Positions 34,003 through 42,868 of a stretch of 64,000 nucleotides of DNA are shown here, one piece after another. The position numbers were made by a program, and so were the translations under genes. Under the pieces are notes generated by a model. That model was given only the letters and a program-made list of their open reading frames with translations. It was not told the DNA's origin and searched no databases. The stretch spans positions 32,627 through 96,626 of the forward strand of contig NZ_FOXD01000015.1 in the NCBI RefSeq assembly GCF_900115625.1, given 5' to 3'. The DNA comes from Salibacterium halotolerans. GTDB taxonomy: Bacteria > Bacillota > Bacilli > Bacillales > Marinococcaceae. How positions within the stretch are numbered: the first letter of the stretch is position 1; the number at the start of each line of letters is the position of its first letter.

Positions 34003-34141
34003 GGACACTAAGACTCCCGGCACCCGCAGATAGTGTCCAATCATTTCCGGCGGCACCCACTAATCCCTGATTTCAGCGGCGTAGTGTTTACAAAACGGTG
34101 ATTCGTGGACACTATGTTCTTATTTTTTGATGGTAGTGTTC
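34003..34141. repeat. Phased TAGTGTCC word array (locus C)
   Basis: TAGTGTCC-type words start at 34031, 34082 (TAGTGTTT) and 34134 (TAGTGTTC), 51-52 bp apart. The reverse complement GGACACTA occurs at 34003 and 34107, 104 bp apart. A further GTGTCC lies at 34231. The region has no credible gene between the amidohydrolase fragment and the gene at 34460. Confidence 0.55.
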
Positions 34142-34459
34142 ACGTCCGGAGGAACGACAACCGAAAGTGCTTCGCTAAAATATCCGGCATGCGTTGCAGA
34201 CGTACTCTTTTCCCCAAGAGAACAAGTAAGGTGTCCAAAACCGCAGCCTTCCGCTCCTTCCTATGGTTGCTGCATTCTCTTTCATAAAAAAAGGCTATTT
34301 CTTTTAATTCAGCCCCGGTATTTGCATCGCCTTCCACTAATCCACCGTCTATTCTGAAGTTTTTTCATTCTCGTTTTTTATGAAAGCTGTTATGGTAAAA
34401 TCTCGTTCTATCGTGCAGAATGAAGGAGAGTGTTCCATCAACAGAGAGGGTGGTATAAC

Positions 34460-35272
34460 ATGATTGCAGACATGTACAAACGTCGGGAAAAACTGGGGTA
34501 TGTTTTCACAGTGGTTATTCTACTTATCACCGCTTTGTGGCCGCTGTATCAGCCGCCTGAAACCGCGGGAGAATGGCTGGAAATGCTCGTGTTCCTGCTC
34601 CCGCTTGGTCTCGTACTCTCCATCATTGCCGCGAGTCGTTTCAACTACAATAAAGTGAAAGATATCATCATCCCTCCTTCCGAAAAACAGCTTCCGGACC
34701 TGCAGCATGTCGTCCTAAAAAAAGATGCAGCGTTTGTTCCGCGGCTGCTGTTGTTTGAAAAGGACGGCGCGTTTATCGGCATAGTGAAGCCTATCAACCT
34801 ACCCTGGTGGATGGCGCCGCTCGGTCTGCTCCAAGAGTCGGTGCTTCACTTTCTTCCTGTCACATACGGACTGGTTTTACATCATGGAAAAACCGCCTGT
34901 ACCTTCCGGAAAACAGGCGGCTTCAAACGCGTGAAACTGATGATTTTCAATGAAGAAAAGGAAGAGACCGGCACGTACATACAGGAGGAGTGGAAGTCGT
35001 TCACCCAGATGAAAGGCTCCCTTTACGACGAGCACGGAGAAGAAAGAATTGCCTTGAAAACGTCCGGGTTTTCCGGCGATTTCAAGTGGTATGATGCCGA
35101 AGGAAGAAAGTGGGCATCCTTTTACAACGGCTGGTTTCCCCACGAATACACCAATCTCTTCCGGGATATGCAGAATGACATCGTCGAATTGTCCGACGAC
35201 CTGTCCCATCAGGATAAAATCCGGATCATATCCGTTATCAGCTGGCTGTTTCTGGCACGGATCCAGCAGTAA
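34460..35272 (+). CDS. Membrane-anchored protein of unknown function
   Basis: A 270-residue protein. Two close helices near the N-terminus (LGYVFTVVILLITALWPLY about 12-30 and MLVFLLPLGLVLSIIAAS about 41-58) anchor a cytoplasmic domain of about 200 residues with repeated beta-strand patterns (GSLYDEHGEERIALKTSGFS, FKWYDAEGRKWASFYNGWF). This recalls LURP/tubby-like folds, but no family is claimed. The ATG at 34460 follows GAGAGGGTGG. It is monocistronic. Confidence 0.65.
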   Translation: MIADMYKRREKLGYVFTVVILLITALWPLYQPPETAGEWLEMLVFLLPLGLVLSIIAASRFNYNKVKDIIIPPSEKQLPDLQHVVLKKDAAFVPRLLLFEKDGAFIGIVKPINLPWWMAPLGLLQESVLHFLPVTYGLVLHHGKTACTFRKTGGFKRVKLMIFNEEKEETGTYIQEEWKSFTQMKGSLYDEHGEERIALKTSGFSGDFKWYDAEGRKWASFYNGWFPHEYTNLFRDMQNDIVELSDDLSHQDKIRIISVISWLFLARIQQ

Positions 35273-35335
35273 AAGACAGCTGCACACCCGGCTGAACACG
35301 GTACGAACTCATGGAAATCTTAAACTTTAGTTGTA

Positions 35336-36559
35336 TTAACGGAAGGATATATTTTTTATCATCCCCATCGTTAAACCGGTCAGAGCTCTATGGAAGAAAG
35401 GCTCGTCATAAAATGGCTCCCCATTCACCGTAGTCGTTGTCTCTACATCTATCCGGGCAAGCCTTACAATCGCTTCGTCTTCATGGTTTCCCTTCTCCTG
35501 CACATTGCAGAAATCATGGACTTTGTCATCCAGCCATTTCACGTACTTGTCTTTTTCCTTGGTGCAGGAAAATACCATAGGATACAAATAACCTATTTTA
35601 TTTCCTTCCACCGCCGTTCCGCCATGGTCATAATAATTTTCATGGATCACGCCGTCCCTTGCGTACGTTGTTTGAAAACCTTCCCACACAGCATCTGCCT
35701 CTTCGGTATATACAGACTTGTTCTCCGCTTCAATGGAAGGACCGTCATAGCAGTGCCCGAAAGCCATTTGGGCTTCCGACCAGGCGACCCAGGAGGTATA
35801 GCCGGCAGATACCGTATTGGACAGTTCTCTGCCTCCCCCAATTTTATTCTCTTTTCCTTTACCATCCATATGATTATAATCCATAGCCTTTATAAAATCC
35901 GCTATTTCAACAATGCGGTCATACCCGCCATATCGTTTGTAGTCTTTCGGAACGCTTTCCCCATCATTCTCGAAAGCATGGTGCATAAAATACGAGTCCA
36001 TCGCCAATGCTGCACCGTACAGAGAAATGATATTGATAGAAAACACCGGAAGATTCTCCGAAGCATTTCTATACTCCTGCGCTCTGACAATCTCTTGAAA
36101 CGTTCCATAATCTCCATATGTGTCATTAATATAAACATGGGACATTTCCGTCATCAAATCATCCTTTAACATCCCTGTTCTCTGTTGAGTATCAGGATTA
36201 TGCTCCGATAACCTGGAAAAATTATAGTACCTCATATAGATACAAGCCTGTACCATAAGAGAAGCACTGGGCGAATTAAAAATACTGGTTCGCTCATAAT
36301 ATTCATCACCATCAGCCGTCACATTCCTGTAAACAAAATCAAAAGCATCTTCCAGCTGCGTTAACACCTCATCTGCCACATGATTGTCCCCGTTGCTTCG
36401 TGCTTTATTTTCCAAAAGGGACAAAAACTGAATATCCATAGCGAAACGCATGATCAACTCTCCGGTATGGCTGTCTTTCGTTTTTGACTTTTCAACATGC
36501 TTTCCTTCTCTAAAATGTTCGATAAAGACTTTTCTTGCTGCTTCGTATGCGGTACCCAT
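35336..36559 (-). CDS. Unknown 407-residue soluble protein
   Basis: No signal peptide or membrane helix is evident and I do not recognise a family. The predicted product is rich in aromatic residues and helices (RFAMDIQFLSLLENKAR near 38, SLMVQACIYMRYYNFSRL near 100, TSWVAWSEAQMAFGHCYDGP near 255, GYLYPMVFSCTKEKDKYVKW near 320). The evenly spaced helical blocks and scattered Trp, Tyr and Asp would fit an alpha/alpha toroid as in six-hairpin glycosidases or terpene-cyclase-like proteins, but this is only an impression. AAGGATGTG precedes the ATG. Single gene, with no obvious terminator before 35336. Confidence 0.65.
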   Translation of the reverse strand: MGTAYEAARKVFIEHFREGKHVEKSKTKDSHTGELIMRFAMDIQFLSLLENKARSNGDNHVADEVLTQLEDAFDFVYRNVTADGDEYYERTSIFNSPSASLMVQACIYMRYYNFSRLSEHNPDTQQRTGMLKDDLMTEMSHVYINDTYGDYGTFQEIVRAQEYRNASENLPVFSINIISLYGAALAMDSYFMHHAFENDGESVPKDYKRYGGYDRIVEIADFIKAMDYNHMDGKGKENKIGGGRELSNTVSAGYTSWVAWSEAQMAFGHCYDGPSIEAENKSVYTEEADAVWEGFQTTYARDGVIHENYYDHGGTAVEGNKIGYLYPMVFSCTKEKDKYVKWLDDKVHDFCNVQEKGNHEDEAIVRLARIDVETTTTVNGEPFYDEPFFHRALTGLTMGMIKNISFR

Positions 36560-36727
36560 TCATTATCACATCCTTATAAAGGTATAGTATAACTTGTTAC
36601 AACCGTATAATCCCTCTTCATTCATTTCTTCCAATTTTATATGACTGTATGACTTTTCCTTATTCAGCCATTCCTTAAACGCTTAGATCATTACACCTGT
36701 GTACGTTTTTGAAACATTCGGTTAAAA

Positions 36728-36760
36728 GAAAAAATCCGGACAATATCATCCGGATTTTTC
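36728..36760 (-). terminator. Terminator of the alcohol dehydrogenase gene
   Basis: GAAAAAATCCGGA and TCCGGATTTTTC pair around CAATATCA, with A- and T-runs built into the stem. Confidence 0.85.
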
Positions 36761-36797
36761 GCCTTCGTTTCTTCTTTGGATTCGATGTCCTGCATCG

Positions 36798-37826
36798 TTA
36801 AGGTCTGATCAGGACTTTCAGGGCTTCGCGGTTGTCCATGGCACGGTACCCTTCCGGCACGTCATCGAGTCCCACCGTTACGTCAAAGACGCGGCCGGGG
36901 TTCAGCGTACCATCGAGGATGTCCGGCAGCAGCTCGTCCATGTAGGCACGTGTTGGCGCCGGGCCTCCGGTCAGTGTAATGTTGCGGCCGAAAAAGCTGC
37001 CGGCACCAACAGGAGCGTCTTCGTACTGCGGGGCTCCGACGCGGCTGATCACACCGCCGGATCGGACCACACCGGCGCTCATTTCAAATGCGGGCATCAA
37101 GCCGACGCATTCGAGCACGACGTGGGTGCCCTCGCCGTTTGTGAGCTCGCGCACTTTCGCAATGCCTTCTTCGCCGCGTTCGGGAACAACATCGGTCGCG
37201 CCGAATTCAACACCAAGATCGGTTCGCACCTTATGGCGGCCCATCAGAATGATCCTCTGTGCCCCGCGTTTTTTCGCTGCCAGTACGGCAAGCAGACCGA
37301 CAGCCCCGTCGCCGATAACCGTCACCGTCGTATTCTCGTTCACGCCGCCCATGACCGCCGCGTGGTAGCCGGTGCCGTAGACGTCTGACAGCGTCAGCAG
37401 TGATGGAATCAAAGGAGAGTCGTCTTCTATTTCATCCGGCAGTTTAAACATACTCCCCTGGGCTTGCGGGATATGGACGTATTCAGCCTGACCGCCGTTC
37501 ATGAAACCTCCGTTCACGCACGATGTCGTCCATCCTTCCCGGCAGTGGGGACAGGTGTTATCGGCGTAGAAAAATGGAACAACGACGAGGTCTCCTTTCT
37601 CAAAACCGGTTACGTCTTCTCCCAATTCTTCGATCCGGCCAAGCACTTCATGACCCATTGCTTCGCCGTGATCATGAGATTCCATGTTGTGGTACGGATG
37701 AAGATCGGTCCCGCAGATACAGGACGCCACTACTCTCAACACACTGTCTGTAGGCTGCTGGACGTGCGGAACCGGTACGTCTTCCACACGGACGTCGCCT
37801 GCTGCGTACATCATATTTGTTTTCAT
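36798..37826 (-). CDS. Zinc-dependent alcohol dehydrogenase (MDR family)
   Basis: A 342-residue medium-chain dehydrogenase. The catalytic zinc Cys is in ICGTDLHPYH near 38, GHEVLGRIEELGEDV near 62 is the zinc-alcohol-dehydrogenase signature, and structural-zinc cysteines appear reduced to DNTCPHCREGWTTSC near 92. The NAD(P) loop is VIGDGAVGLLAVLAAKKRGA near 166. It oxidises an alcohol or polyol, or reduces an aldehyde. The ORF extends upstream, but the ATG at 37826 with AAGGTGG upstream matches the family. No neighbour suggests a pathway. Confidence 0.88.
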   Translation of the reverse strand: MKTNMMYAAGDVRVEDVPVPHVQQPTDSVLRVVASCICGTDLHPYHNMESHDHGEAMGHEVLGRIEELGEDVTGFEKGDLVVVPFFYADNTCPHCREGWTTSCVNGGFMNGGQAEYVHIPQAQGSMFKLPDEIEDDSPLIPSLLTLSDVYGTGYHAAVMGGVNENTTVTVIGDGAVGLLAVLAAKKRGAQRIILMGRHKVRTDLGVEFGATDVVPERGEEGIAKVRELTNGEGTHVVLECVGLMPAFEMSAGVVRSGGVISRVGAPQYEDAPVGAGSFFGRNITLTGGPAPTRAYMDELLPDILDGTLNPGRVFDVTVGLDDVPEGYRAMDNREALKVLIRP

Positions 37827-38044
37827 GCTTATTTTCCACCTTTTTTTCACATTGCGGGGCAGCATCATTACTGCCCCGTATGCACAATGTAGCACAAACT
37901 TTCCGTGTCTATCAGTTTTCAAAACTGCGACGGCTCCGGAATGCGCTTCCTATTCTCCTTCTTTTTTCGCAGGACGATGCCATGAACCTGGAGAAATATT
38001 CTTGTTTCCCTTTGCATTCAATAGGGTTTTCTGTTTCAATTTAA

Positions 38045-38056
38045 GAACAAACGTTC
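38045..38056. promoter_or_regulatory. LexA/DinR-type box before the sigO-like operon
   Basis: GAACAAACGTTC fits GAACRNRYGTTC, the Bacillus SOS box core, at all defined positions. It lies 70-81 bp before the ATG at 38127. The surrounding stretch 37827-38126 contains no gene. Confidence 0.55.
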
Positions 38057-38126
38057 GTTTTTATGGTTGTTTTTATTACTGTTTCCTGTCTTTTGATGGG
38101 GAGACGAAAGGAAAGGAGGACACGGC

Positions 38127-38747
38127 ATGGAACACGTACCATCCGGATTGTACGGCCGCTGCCGCAGGCTTGATCAATTCATTGCGGACCACCCTTCACT
38201 CTGGGAGCATTCCGTGATGCAGCAGTTCCTCCAGGACGAGCACTGCCGGGAACAGCTCATTCAGGCGGTTTGTGCCCCAACACCGGAAAATCAGGCCGCC
38301 CTCGATAAAGCGTTTGCTTCCTTTTACGCGGAAGTCAGGTTTACATCGTACATGCTGAAAACCCTGTACTGGAGGGCAGTCCGCTATGATCAGAAACAAA
38401 AGCGCAGAACGCGGCGCCAGCCGTTGATTATGGACAGACCTCTGAGTACAGAACAATCCGTGACAATCAAAGACTCTTTCGCAGCACCCGGCACGCCGGA
38501 TTCGGAAGAAAAGATGCAGGAAGAAGCGCTGGACCTCAGGCAGTACGCCGGCGATTCCTTACTCTACAACGCCCTGAACCAACTGACATCCCGCCAGCAC
38601 AGTGCGCTGTATCAAAAGTATATAGAAGAAAAAACAGACAAGACCATCGCGGCGCAGTGGAATATCTCTGCCCAGGCTGTTCACAAGACAAGGCAGGCAG
38701 CGCTTTCGAAATTGAGATCATTTTTGGAAGGGGGAAGGAACACATGA
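38127..38747 (+). CDS. sigO: SigO (YvrI)-like RNA polymerase sigma factor
   Basis: A 206-residue protein whose carboxyl part (about 145-200, LTSRQHSALYQKYIEEKTDK, then AAQWNISAQAVHKTRQAAL) is a sigma-70 region 4 helix-turn-helix for the -35 element. The middle part (FTSYMLKTLYWRAVRYDQK near 80) resembles region 2.4/3. In B. subtilis SigO works together with the small co-factor RsoA, which supplies region 2 functions, and controls yvrJ and the oxalate decarboxylase genes. Here a YvrJ gene and an RsoA-like gene follow with ATGA overlaps. AAGGAGG lies before the ATG. The symbol is by analogy. Confidence 0.75.
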   Translation: MEHVPSGLYGRCRRLDQFIADHPSLWEHSVMQQFLQDEHCREQLIQAVCAPTPENQAALDKAFASFYAEVRFTSYMLKTLYWRAVRYDQKQKRRTRRQPLIMDRPLSTEQSVTIKDSFAAPGTPDSEEKMQEEALDLRQYAGDSLLYNALNQLTSRQHSALYQKYIEEKTDKTIAAQWNISAQAVHKTRQAALSKLRSFLEGGRNT

Positions 38748-38905
38748 TGAATGTCATGAACGCAGCCGGTTTTATGCAGCTTGTTGCCAACTTCGGTTTC
38801 CCTGTTGTTATGACGTTTTACCTCTTGTTCCGGTTTGAAAAGAGGTTGGAGAATATAGAGAAAACATTGAAAAATAACGAGGAAAAGAGGAGGCAGAAAG
38901 AATGA
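38744..38905 (+). CDS. yvrJ: YvrJ family membrane peptide
   Basis: A 53-residue protein with one membrane helix in LVANFGFPVVMTFYLLFRFE (residues 12-31), then a charged helix EKRLENIEKTLKNNEEK. The NFGFP plus YLL.R.E pattern is typical of YvrJ, a small SigO-regulated membrane protein of unknown function. It overlaps both neighbours by 4 nt (ATGA), with GGGGGAAGG before the start. A longer frame from 38657 is not needed. Confidence 0.85.
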   Translation: MMNVMNAAGFMQLVANFGFPVVMTFYLLFRFEKRLENIEKTLKNNEEKRRQKE

Positions 38906-39141
38906 CCATTACATTGACTCTTATTCAGGAAGCGAGAAATCACGATGAAAAAGCCATCCAGCATATCATCGATCAGTTTGAACCATTTATGGAGCAGTGC
39001 CTGACGCAGACACAACCGCAGGAAAGAGAAGATCTGCGCCAGGACCTGCGGTTATCGTGCATCGAGAGTATTCATTCGTTTGAAAGCATGAATCCTCCCG
39101 GGTTTTTCACGTTCTGCAGAGGCTTCGATACAAGAAACTAA
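38902..39141 (+). CDS. rsoA: RsoA-like sigma co-factor (region-2-like)
   Basis: A 79-residue protein. The N-terminal half (LIQEARNHDEKAIQHIIDQF) and REDLRQDLRLSCIESIHSFE resemble the region 1.2/2 helices of sigma-70 factors (an acidic DxxQDL segment that contacts RNA polymerase). RsoA of B. subtilis has the same size and partners SigO. Assignment rests on size, this pattern and the operon. It overlaps yvrJ by ATGA, with AGGAGG before the start. Confidence 0.7.
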   Translation: MTITLTLIQEARNHDEKAIQHIIDQFEPFMEQCLTQTQPQEREDLRQDLRLSCIESIHSFESMNPPGFFTFCRGFDTRN

Positions 39142-39166
39142 CGCGGCATGACAAATGCTTGCAGCG

Positions 39167-40522
39167 TCACTCCGCGGCATGTGCATCGAAATATTCATCC
39201 AGCCACTCTTTAAACAGCTCATGGTCCTGTTCCACGCGCTCTTTGTAGAATTTGGACCATAGCTGCAGTTCTTTGATGAAGCCTTCGCTGTCATCACCGA
39301 TGGCTTTCAGAATTTCATTCTCACTGTGATAGTCCAGAATATGATTCTCGATGTCGCCATCGGCGCGCGCGTGGATTTTGGCGGCAATTTTGCCCATCGT
39401 CTTCAACGTTTTCTCCACGTCGTCATATTCCTCCAGGTGTTTCTCCTTCAGATCTTTTTCATACGGCGAACGCTCGCGCACATAAAAATCACGGTCCTGT
39501 ATCGTAAAATAACCCAAATACGGGTCCGCCATATGGTGCATCGCCTGCTGGGTCACCGTCACGCGCTCCCCCTGATGGCTGTGGGCTGTCCAGAACTGCT
39601 CATCATACGGGAAAAAGTAAGCCGGAATCGGGGCACGCGCCTCTTTTGCTTCCAGGATCACATCATCTTCATGCCCATCATCGTGTGTTCCTTCTATTAA
39701 AATATAGAAGCGCTTCAGGCCGGTGGAGCCGATACCGGCACCAGTTTTTGTCACGACATCCTTGATTTCATAATGATCCCGGCCCTGGAAGCTTTCCCTG
39801 GCCAAACTATCAAGATACTGGTCCCAAGCTTTGTTTATCTCTTCCCGCTCGTCGTTGGAAATGGATTCCAGTGCAGTATCCCCACGCTCAAACATCCGGT
39901 TCCCGTTGTCGTCCACCGTTGTCTGCTTGTCCAATTCGTGTGTCGCTTTGCGCTCTTCAAGCTTTTTCAGTGCTTTCTTGATGGCGCTCTTCGTATTATC
40001 TACCGTAAAACGTGTAGTAACAGGGTCTTCTTTATCTTTCACGAATTTTTTGATCTGCTTGTAATACGACTTCACAAACTGTTCCACGAACTCATCCCGC
40101 TCTTTTTCTTCAAAGCCCTGCTGCGCTGCAAACAGCCGGATGCTCACCACCATGCGCAGCACATCGTACAGGTAGGACCCAAGGAACCCTTCGTCAAAAT
40201 CGTCCACATCGAATACAATCTCACCTGCTTCATTCTGAAACGCGCTGAAGTTATCAAAATGAAGATCACCCATGATCCACGTCGGCTTATCTTCAGGAGT
40301 ATGATAGAGAAACGGAATATTGGTCACATCATAATAGAAAAGATAGGCACTTCCGCGGAAAAAGCTGAACGGATCTTCTTTCATTTTATCGTACTTCGCC
40401 TTCCGTTCCGTTTGACTCAACTTCATGATTTCTGCATCGAACTGCTCTAAAATCGTATGAAGTGTCTGCTTCCGCAGGTATTTCTTTGTATCCTTTATAC
40501 GTGTCTCTGGACTCTCAACCAT
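39167..40522 (-). CDS. DUF2252 family protein
   Basis: A 451-residue cytoplasmic protein of the DUF2252 family, distant relatives of kinase-fold phosphotransferases. DPFSFFRGSAYLFYYD near 50, WIMGDLHFDNFSAF near 85 (GDxHxxN-type catalytic loop) and VFDVDDFDEGFLGSYLYDVLR near 105 (DxDxxD) are visible. GAGIGSTGLKRFYILIEG near 268 and WTAHSHQGERVTVTQQ near 325 complete the pattern. Function is not established. AAGGAGGAC precedes the ATG. It converges on the rsoA-like gene, with 25 bp between. Confidence 0.85.
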   Translation of the reverse strand: MVESPETRIKDTKKYLRKQTLHTILEQFDAEIMKLSQTERKAKYDKMKEDPFSFFRGSAYLFYYDVTNIPFLYHTPEDKPTWIMGDLHFDNFSAFQNEAGEIVFDVDDFDEGFLGSYLYDVLRMVVSIRLFAAQQGFEEKERDEFVEQFVKSYYKQIKKFVKDKEDPVTTRFTVDNTKSAIKKALKKLEERKATHELDKQTTVDDNGNRMFERGDTALESISNDEREEINKAWDQYLDSLARESFQGRDHYEIKDVVTKTGAGIGSTGLKRFYILIEGTHDDGHEDDVILEAKEARAPIPAYFFPYDEQFWTAHSHQGERVTVTQQAMHHMADPYLGYFTIQDRDFYVRERSPYEKDLKEKHLEEYDDVEKTLKTMGKIAAKIHARADGDIENHILDYHSENEILKAIGDDSEGFIKELQLWSKFYKERVEQDHELFKEWLDEYFDAHAAE

Positions 40523-40664
40523 AACAATTGTCCTCCTTACTCTATGGAACTATTCCTATATCGTAATAGGAATGACGGTTGAACACAACACGTGCCCCTC
40601 CGTTATATTCCCGTTTTGGAAGAAGTATAACGTGAAATATCCGGAAACACGGCACAGACACAAA

Positions 40665-40707
40665 CGGACCTCTGCTGCCGTGAACAGAGGTCCGAAGCGT
40701 TTTTTTG
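40665..40707. terminator. Terminator behind the Gfo/Idh gene
   Basis: CGGACCTCTG / CAGAGGTCCG forms a perfect 10-bp stem. On the plus side it is followed by AAGCG and seven T residues, and on the minus side by TTTG. It sits between the sugar operon and the DUF2252 gene. Confidence 0.7.
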
Positions 40708-40736
40708 ACACCAAGAATGAAAGAAATTTCATCCAT

Positions 40737-41888
40737 TTACAACCCTGCTTTGATTTGTTCTGTCGTCACCCAGCTGCCGGAAGCGGCGGATTCCTGTACC
40801 GCTTCGAGGACAACCTGGTTTTCAAAGCCGTCGGTGAAGTTGGCATGGGGGCTTTTGTTTTCATGGATACCGTTCATCAGTTCCGCCATTTGGTGAATGA
40901 ACGTGTGCTCATAGCCGATGATATGTCCTGCGGGCCAGTACGCCTGCATGTAGGGGTGTTCAGCTTCTGTACAGTGGATCATCCTAAAGCCCTGCAGTCC
41001 CGGTTTGTCGTCTTCGAAATACACTTCGAGATTGTTCATGTTCTCCAAGTCCCAGCGGATGGATCCTTTTTCGCCGTTAATCTCGAATTTGTTCTTGTTG
41101 CGGTTACCGGCTGCAAACCGAGTGGCTTCAAATACTCCCATGGCGCCATTCTCAAGGCGGGCCAGAAAGCCGGAAGCATCATCGACGGTCACTTCCCCCG
41201 TACCGGATCCGTCTTCAAGCGGACGCTCAGGGATAAATGTCTGCAGCATTCCGCTGACAGAGTGGAATTCCCCGACGAGAAAGCGCGCCAGATCAATAAT
41301 ATGAGCGCCGATGTCACCGAGAGCGCCGGATCCGGTATGTTCTTTTTTCAAACGCCACACTAGTGGGAACGCCGGATCCATGATAAAATCCTGCAGGTAC
41401 TGGGCGCGGATATGATAAATCCGGCCGAGCCGGCCCTCTCGTATCAGCTGCGCAGCATACTGCACGGCCGGTGCGTACCGGTAATTGTGCGATACCATAT
41501 GAACGACGTTATTCTCTTCGACGGCATCTTTCATTCGTTTCGCTTCAGCGGCGGTGACAGCAAGGGGTTTCTCGCTTATAACATGCTTTCCGGCTTCTGC
41601 GGCGGCGATGGCCATGTCCGCATGGGTATGGTTCGGGGTGACGATATCGACCAGATCTATGTCGTCACGTTCCACGAGCCGGCGCCAATTCGTTTCCACG
41701 GAGTTCCAGCCAAACTGCTCCGCCGCCTCTTTCACCGCAGCTTCGTTTCGTCCGGCAATCACCTGCTGCACCGGATCAGCCGGCGGATCAAAGTAGAAAG
41801 GCAGATCCCGGTACGCGTGGCTGTGGACCTTGCCCATAAACTGATGGCCGATCATGCCGACCCGGATCGTGCTCTTGTTTATACCCAA
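40737..41888 (-). CDS. Gfo/Idh/MocA family oxidoreductase
   Basis: A 383-residue NAD(P)-dependent dehydrogenase. Rossmann domain from VGMIGHQFMGKVHSHAY near 11; the catalytic lysine motif EKPLAVTAAEAKRM near 97; DIGAHIIDLARFLVGEF near 190 with the active-site Asp and His. The family oxidises sugars and inositols. It starts at a TTG overlapping the TIM-barrel gene by 10 bp and is the last gene of the LacI-controlled sugar operon. Together with the IolE-like upstream enzyme it suggests an inositol- or keto-sugar-type route. Confidence 0.9.
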   Translation of the reverse strand: MGINKSTIRVGMIGHQFMGKVHSHAYRDLPFYFDPPADPVQQVIAGRNEAAVKEAAEQFGWNSVETNWRRLVERDDIDLVDIVTPNHTHADMAIAAAEAGKHVISEKPLAVTAAEAKRMKDAVEENNVVHMVSHNYRYAPAVQYAAQLIREGRLGRIYHIRAQYLQDFIMDPAFPLVWRLKKEHTGSGALGDIGAHIIDLARFLVGEFHSVSGMLQTFIPERPLEDGSGTGEVTVDDASGFLARLENGAMGVFEATRFAAGNRNKNKFEINGEKGSIRWDLENMNNLEVYFEDDKPGLQGFRMIHCTEAEHPYMQAYWPAGHIIGYEHTFIHQMAELMNGIHENKSPHANFTDGFENQVVLEAVQESAASGSWVTTEQIKAGL

Positions 41889-42847
41889 AAGACTTCACCA
41901 ATCCTTTCCCGTATGAGAATGCTTCGGAGAAACGCGGAGGCTTTTTCAAACCCTTCTTCCACCGACATCAGGCTGTCTTCGTGTTCAATGCTCACAACCC
42001 CTTCGTAACCTGCGAGCTGCAGCGCGCTGATGATATCGCGCCACGTCTTTTCCCCCTGCCCGTAACCGATTGTGCGGAACATCCAGGACCGGTTCCATTC
42101 ATCGGTGTACGGCTTCGTATCCAGCACCCCGTTCACAGCGGTATTTCCAGCATCAAAACTCGTGTCTTTCGCGTGAAAATAAAACAATGCATCCGCTTCC
42201 GCCAGTTTCTTAATTGAGGCCACAGGGTCCATCCCCTGCCAGAAAAAGTGACTGGGATCCATGTTTACGCCAATGTTTGTGCCGCACGCTTCCCGGAGCC
42301 TGATACACGTTTCCGTATTGTAGACATTGAACCCGGGGTGCGGTTCGATGGCCGCCAGCACTCCGTGTTCTTTTAGAAAACGGTCCTGCTCTTTCCAGTA
42401 CGGAATGACTTTTTCCTGCCACTGCCATTCCAAAACATCCGCATGCTCCGGCGGCCACGGGCACGTCACCCACACCGGATGTTTGGAGTCCTCGGACTCG
42501 CCGGGGCATCCGGAAAACGTAATCACATGCTTCACGCCAAGCTTGGCGGCCAGGCGGACCGTCTGTTCAAACAGCTCGTGATTCTGCGCCGCTGCGTTCG
42601 GATCAGGATGAAGCGGGTTGCTGTGGCAGCTGAGCGCGCTGATCTTCAATCCTCTGTCTGTGATTTTTTTCTGAAATTCCCGCCGTTTCGATTCATCATT
42701 CAAAAGTTCCGCCGGATCACAGTGGGCATTGCCCGGATGGCCGCCTGTGCCGATTTCCACCGCATCCAGGCCGTTAGCCTTCACAAGATCGAGGGCCTCC
42801 GCAAGCGGCCGGTCCTGAAACAACACCGTAAATACGCCTAACTCCAT
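41879..42847 (-). CDS. Xylose isomerase-like TIM-barrel sugar isomerase/epimerase
   Basis: A 322-residue AP-endonuclease-2/xylose-isomerase-like barrel. Metal ligands are suggested by AIEPHPGFN near 175, GVNMDPSHFFWQGMDP near 205, FHAKDTSF near 240 and VSIEHEDSLM near 295. Such enzymes (IolE, IolI, YcjR-like) isomerise or epimerise sugars and inositols. The ATG at 42847 has AAAGGTG 8 nt upstream; a GTG 9 nt earlier is the alternative. It is cotranscribed with the ABC permease (20-nt gap). Confidence 0.85.
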   Translation of the reverse strand: MELGVFTVLFQDRPLAEALDLVKANGLDAVEIGTGGHPGNAHCDPAELLNDESKRREFQKKITDRGLKISALSCHSNPLHPDPNAAAQNHELFEQTVRLAAKLGVKHVITFSGCPGESEDSKHPVWVTCPWPPEHADVLEWQWQEKVIPYWKEQDRFLKEHGVLAAIEPHPGFNVYNTETCIRLREACGTNIGVNMDPSHFFWQGMDPVASIKKLAEADALFYFHAKDTSFDAGNTAVNGVLDTKPYTDEWNRSWMFRTIGYGQGEKTWRDIISALQLAGYEGVVSIEHEDSLMSVEEGFEKASAFLRSILIRERIGEVFWV

Positions 42848-42868
42848 ATATGTCACACCTTTCCATTT

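Noticed and set aside
34140..34337. 65-codon minus-strand frame upstream of the gene at 34460
   Set aside because: No ribosome site or family pattern, and it runs through the repeat-word region.
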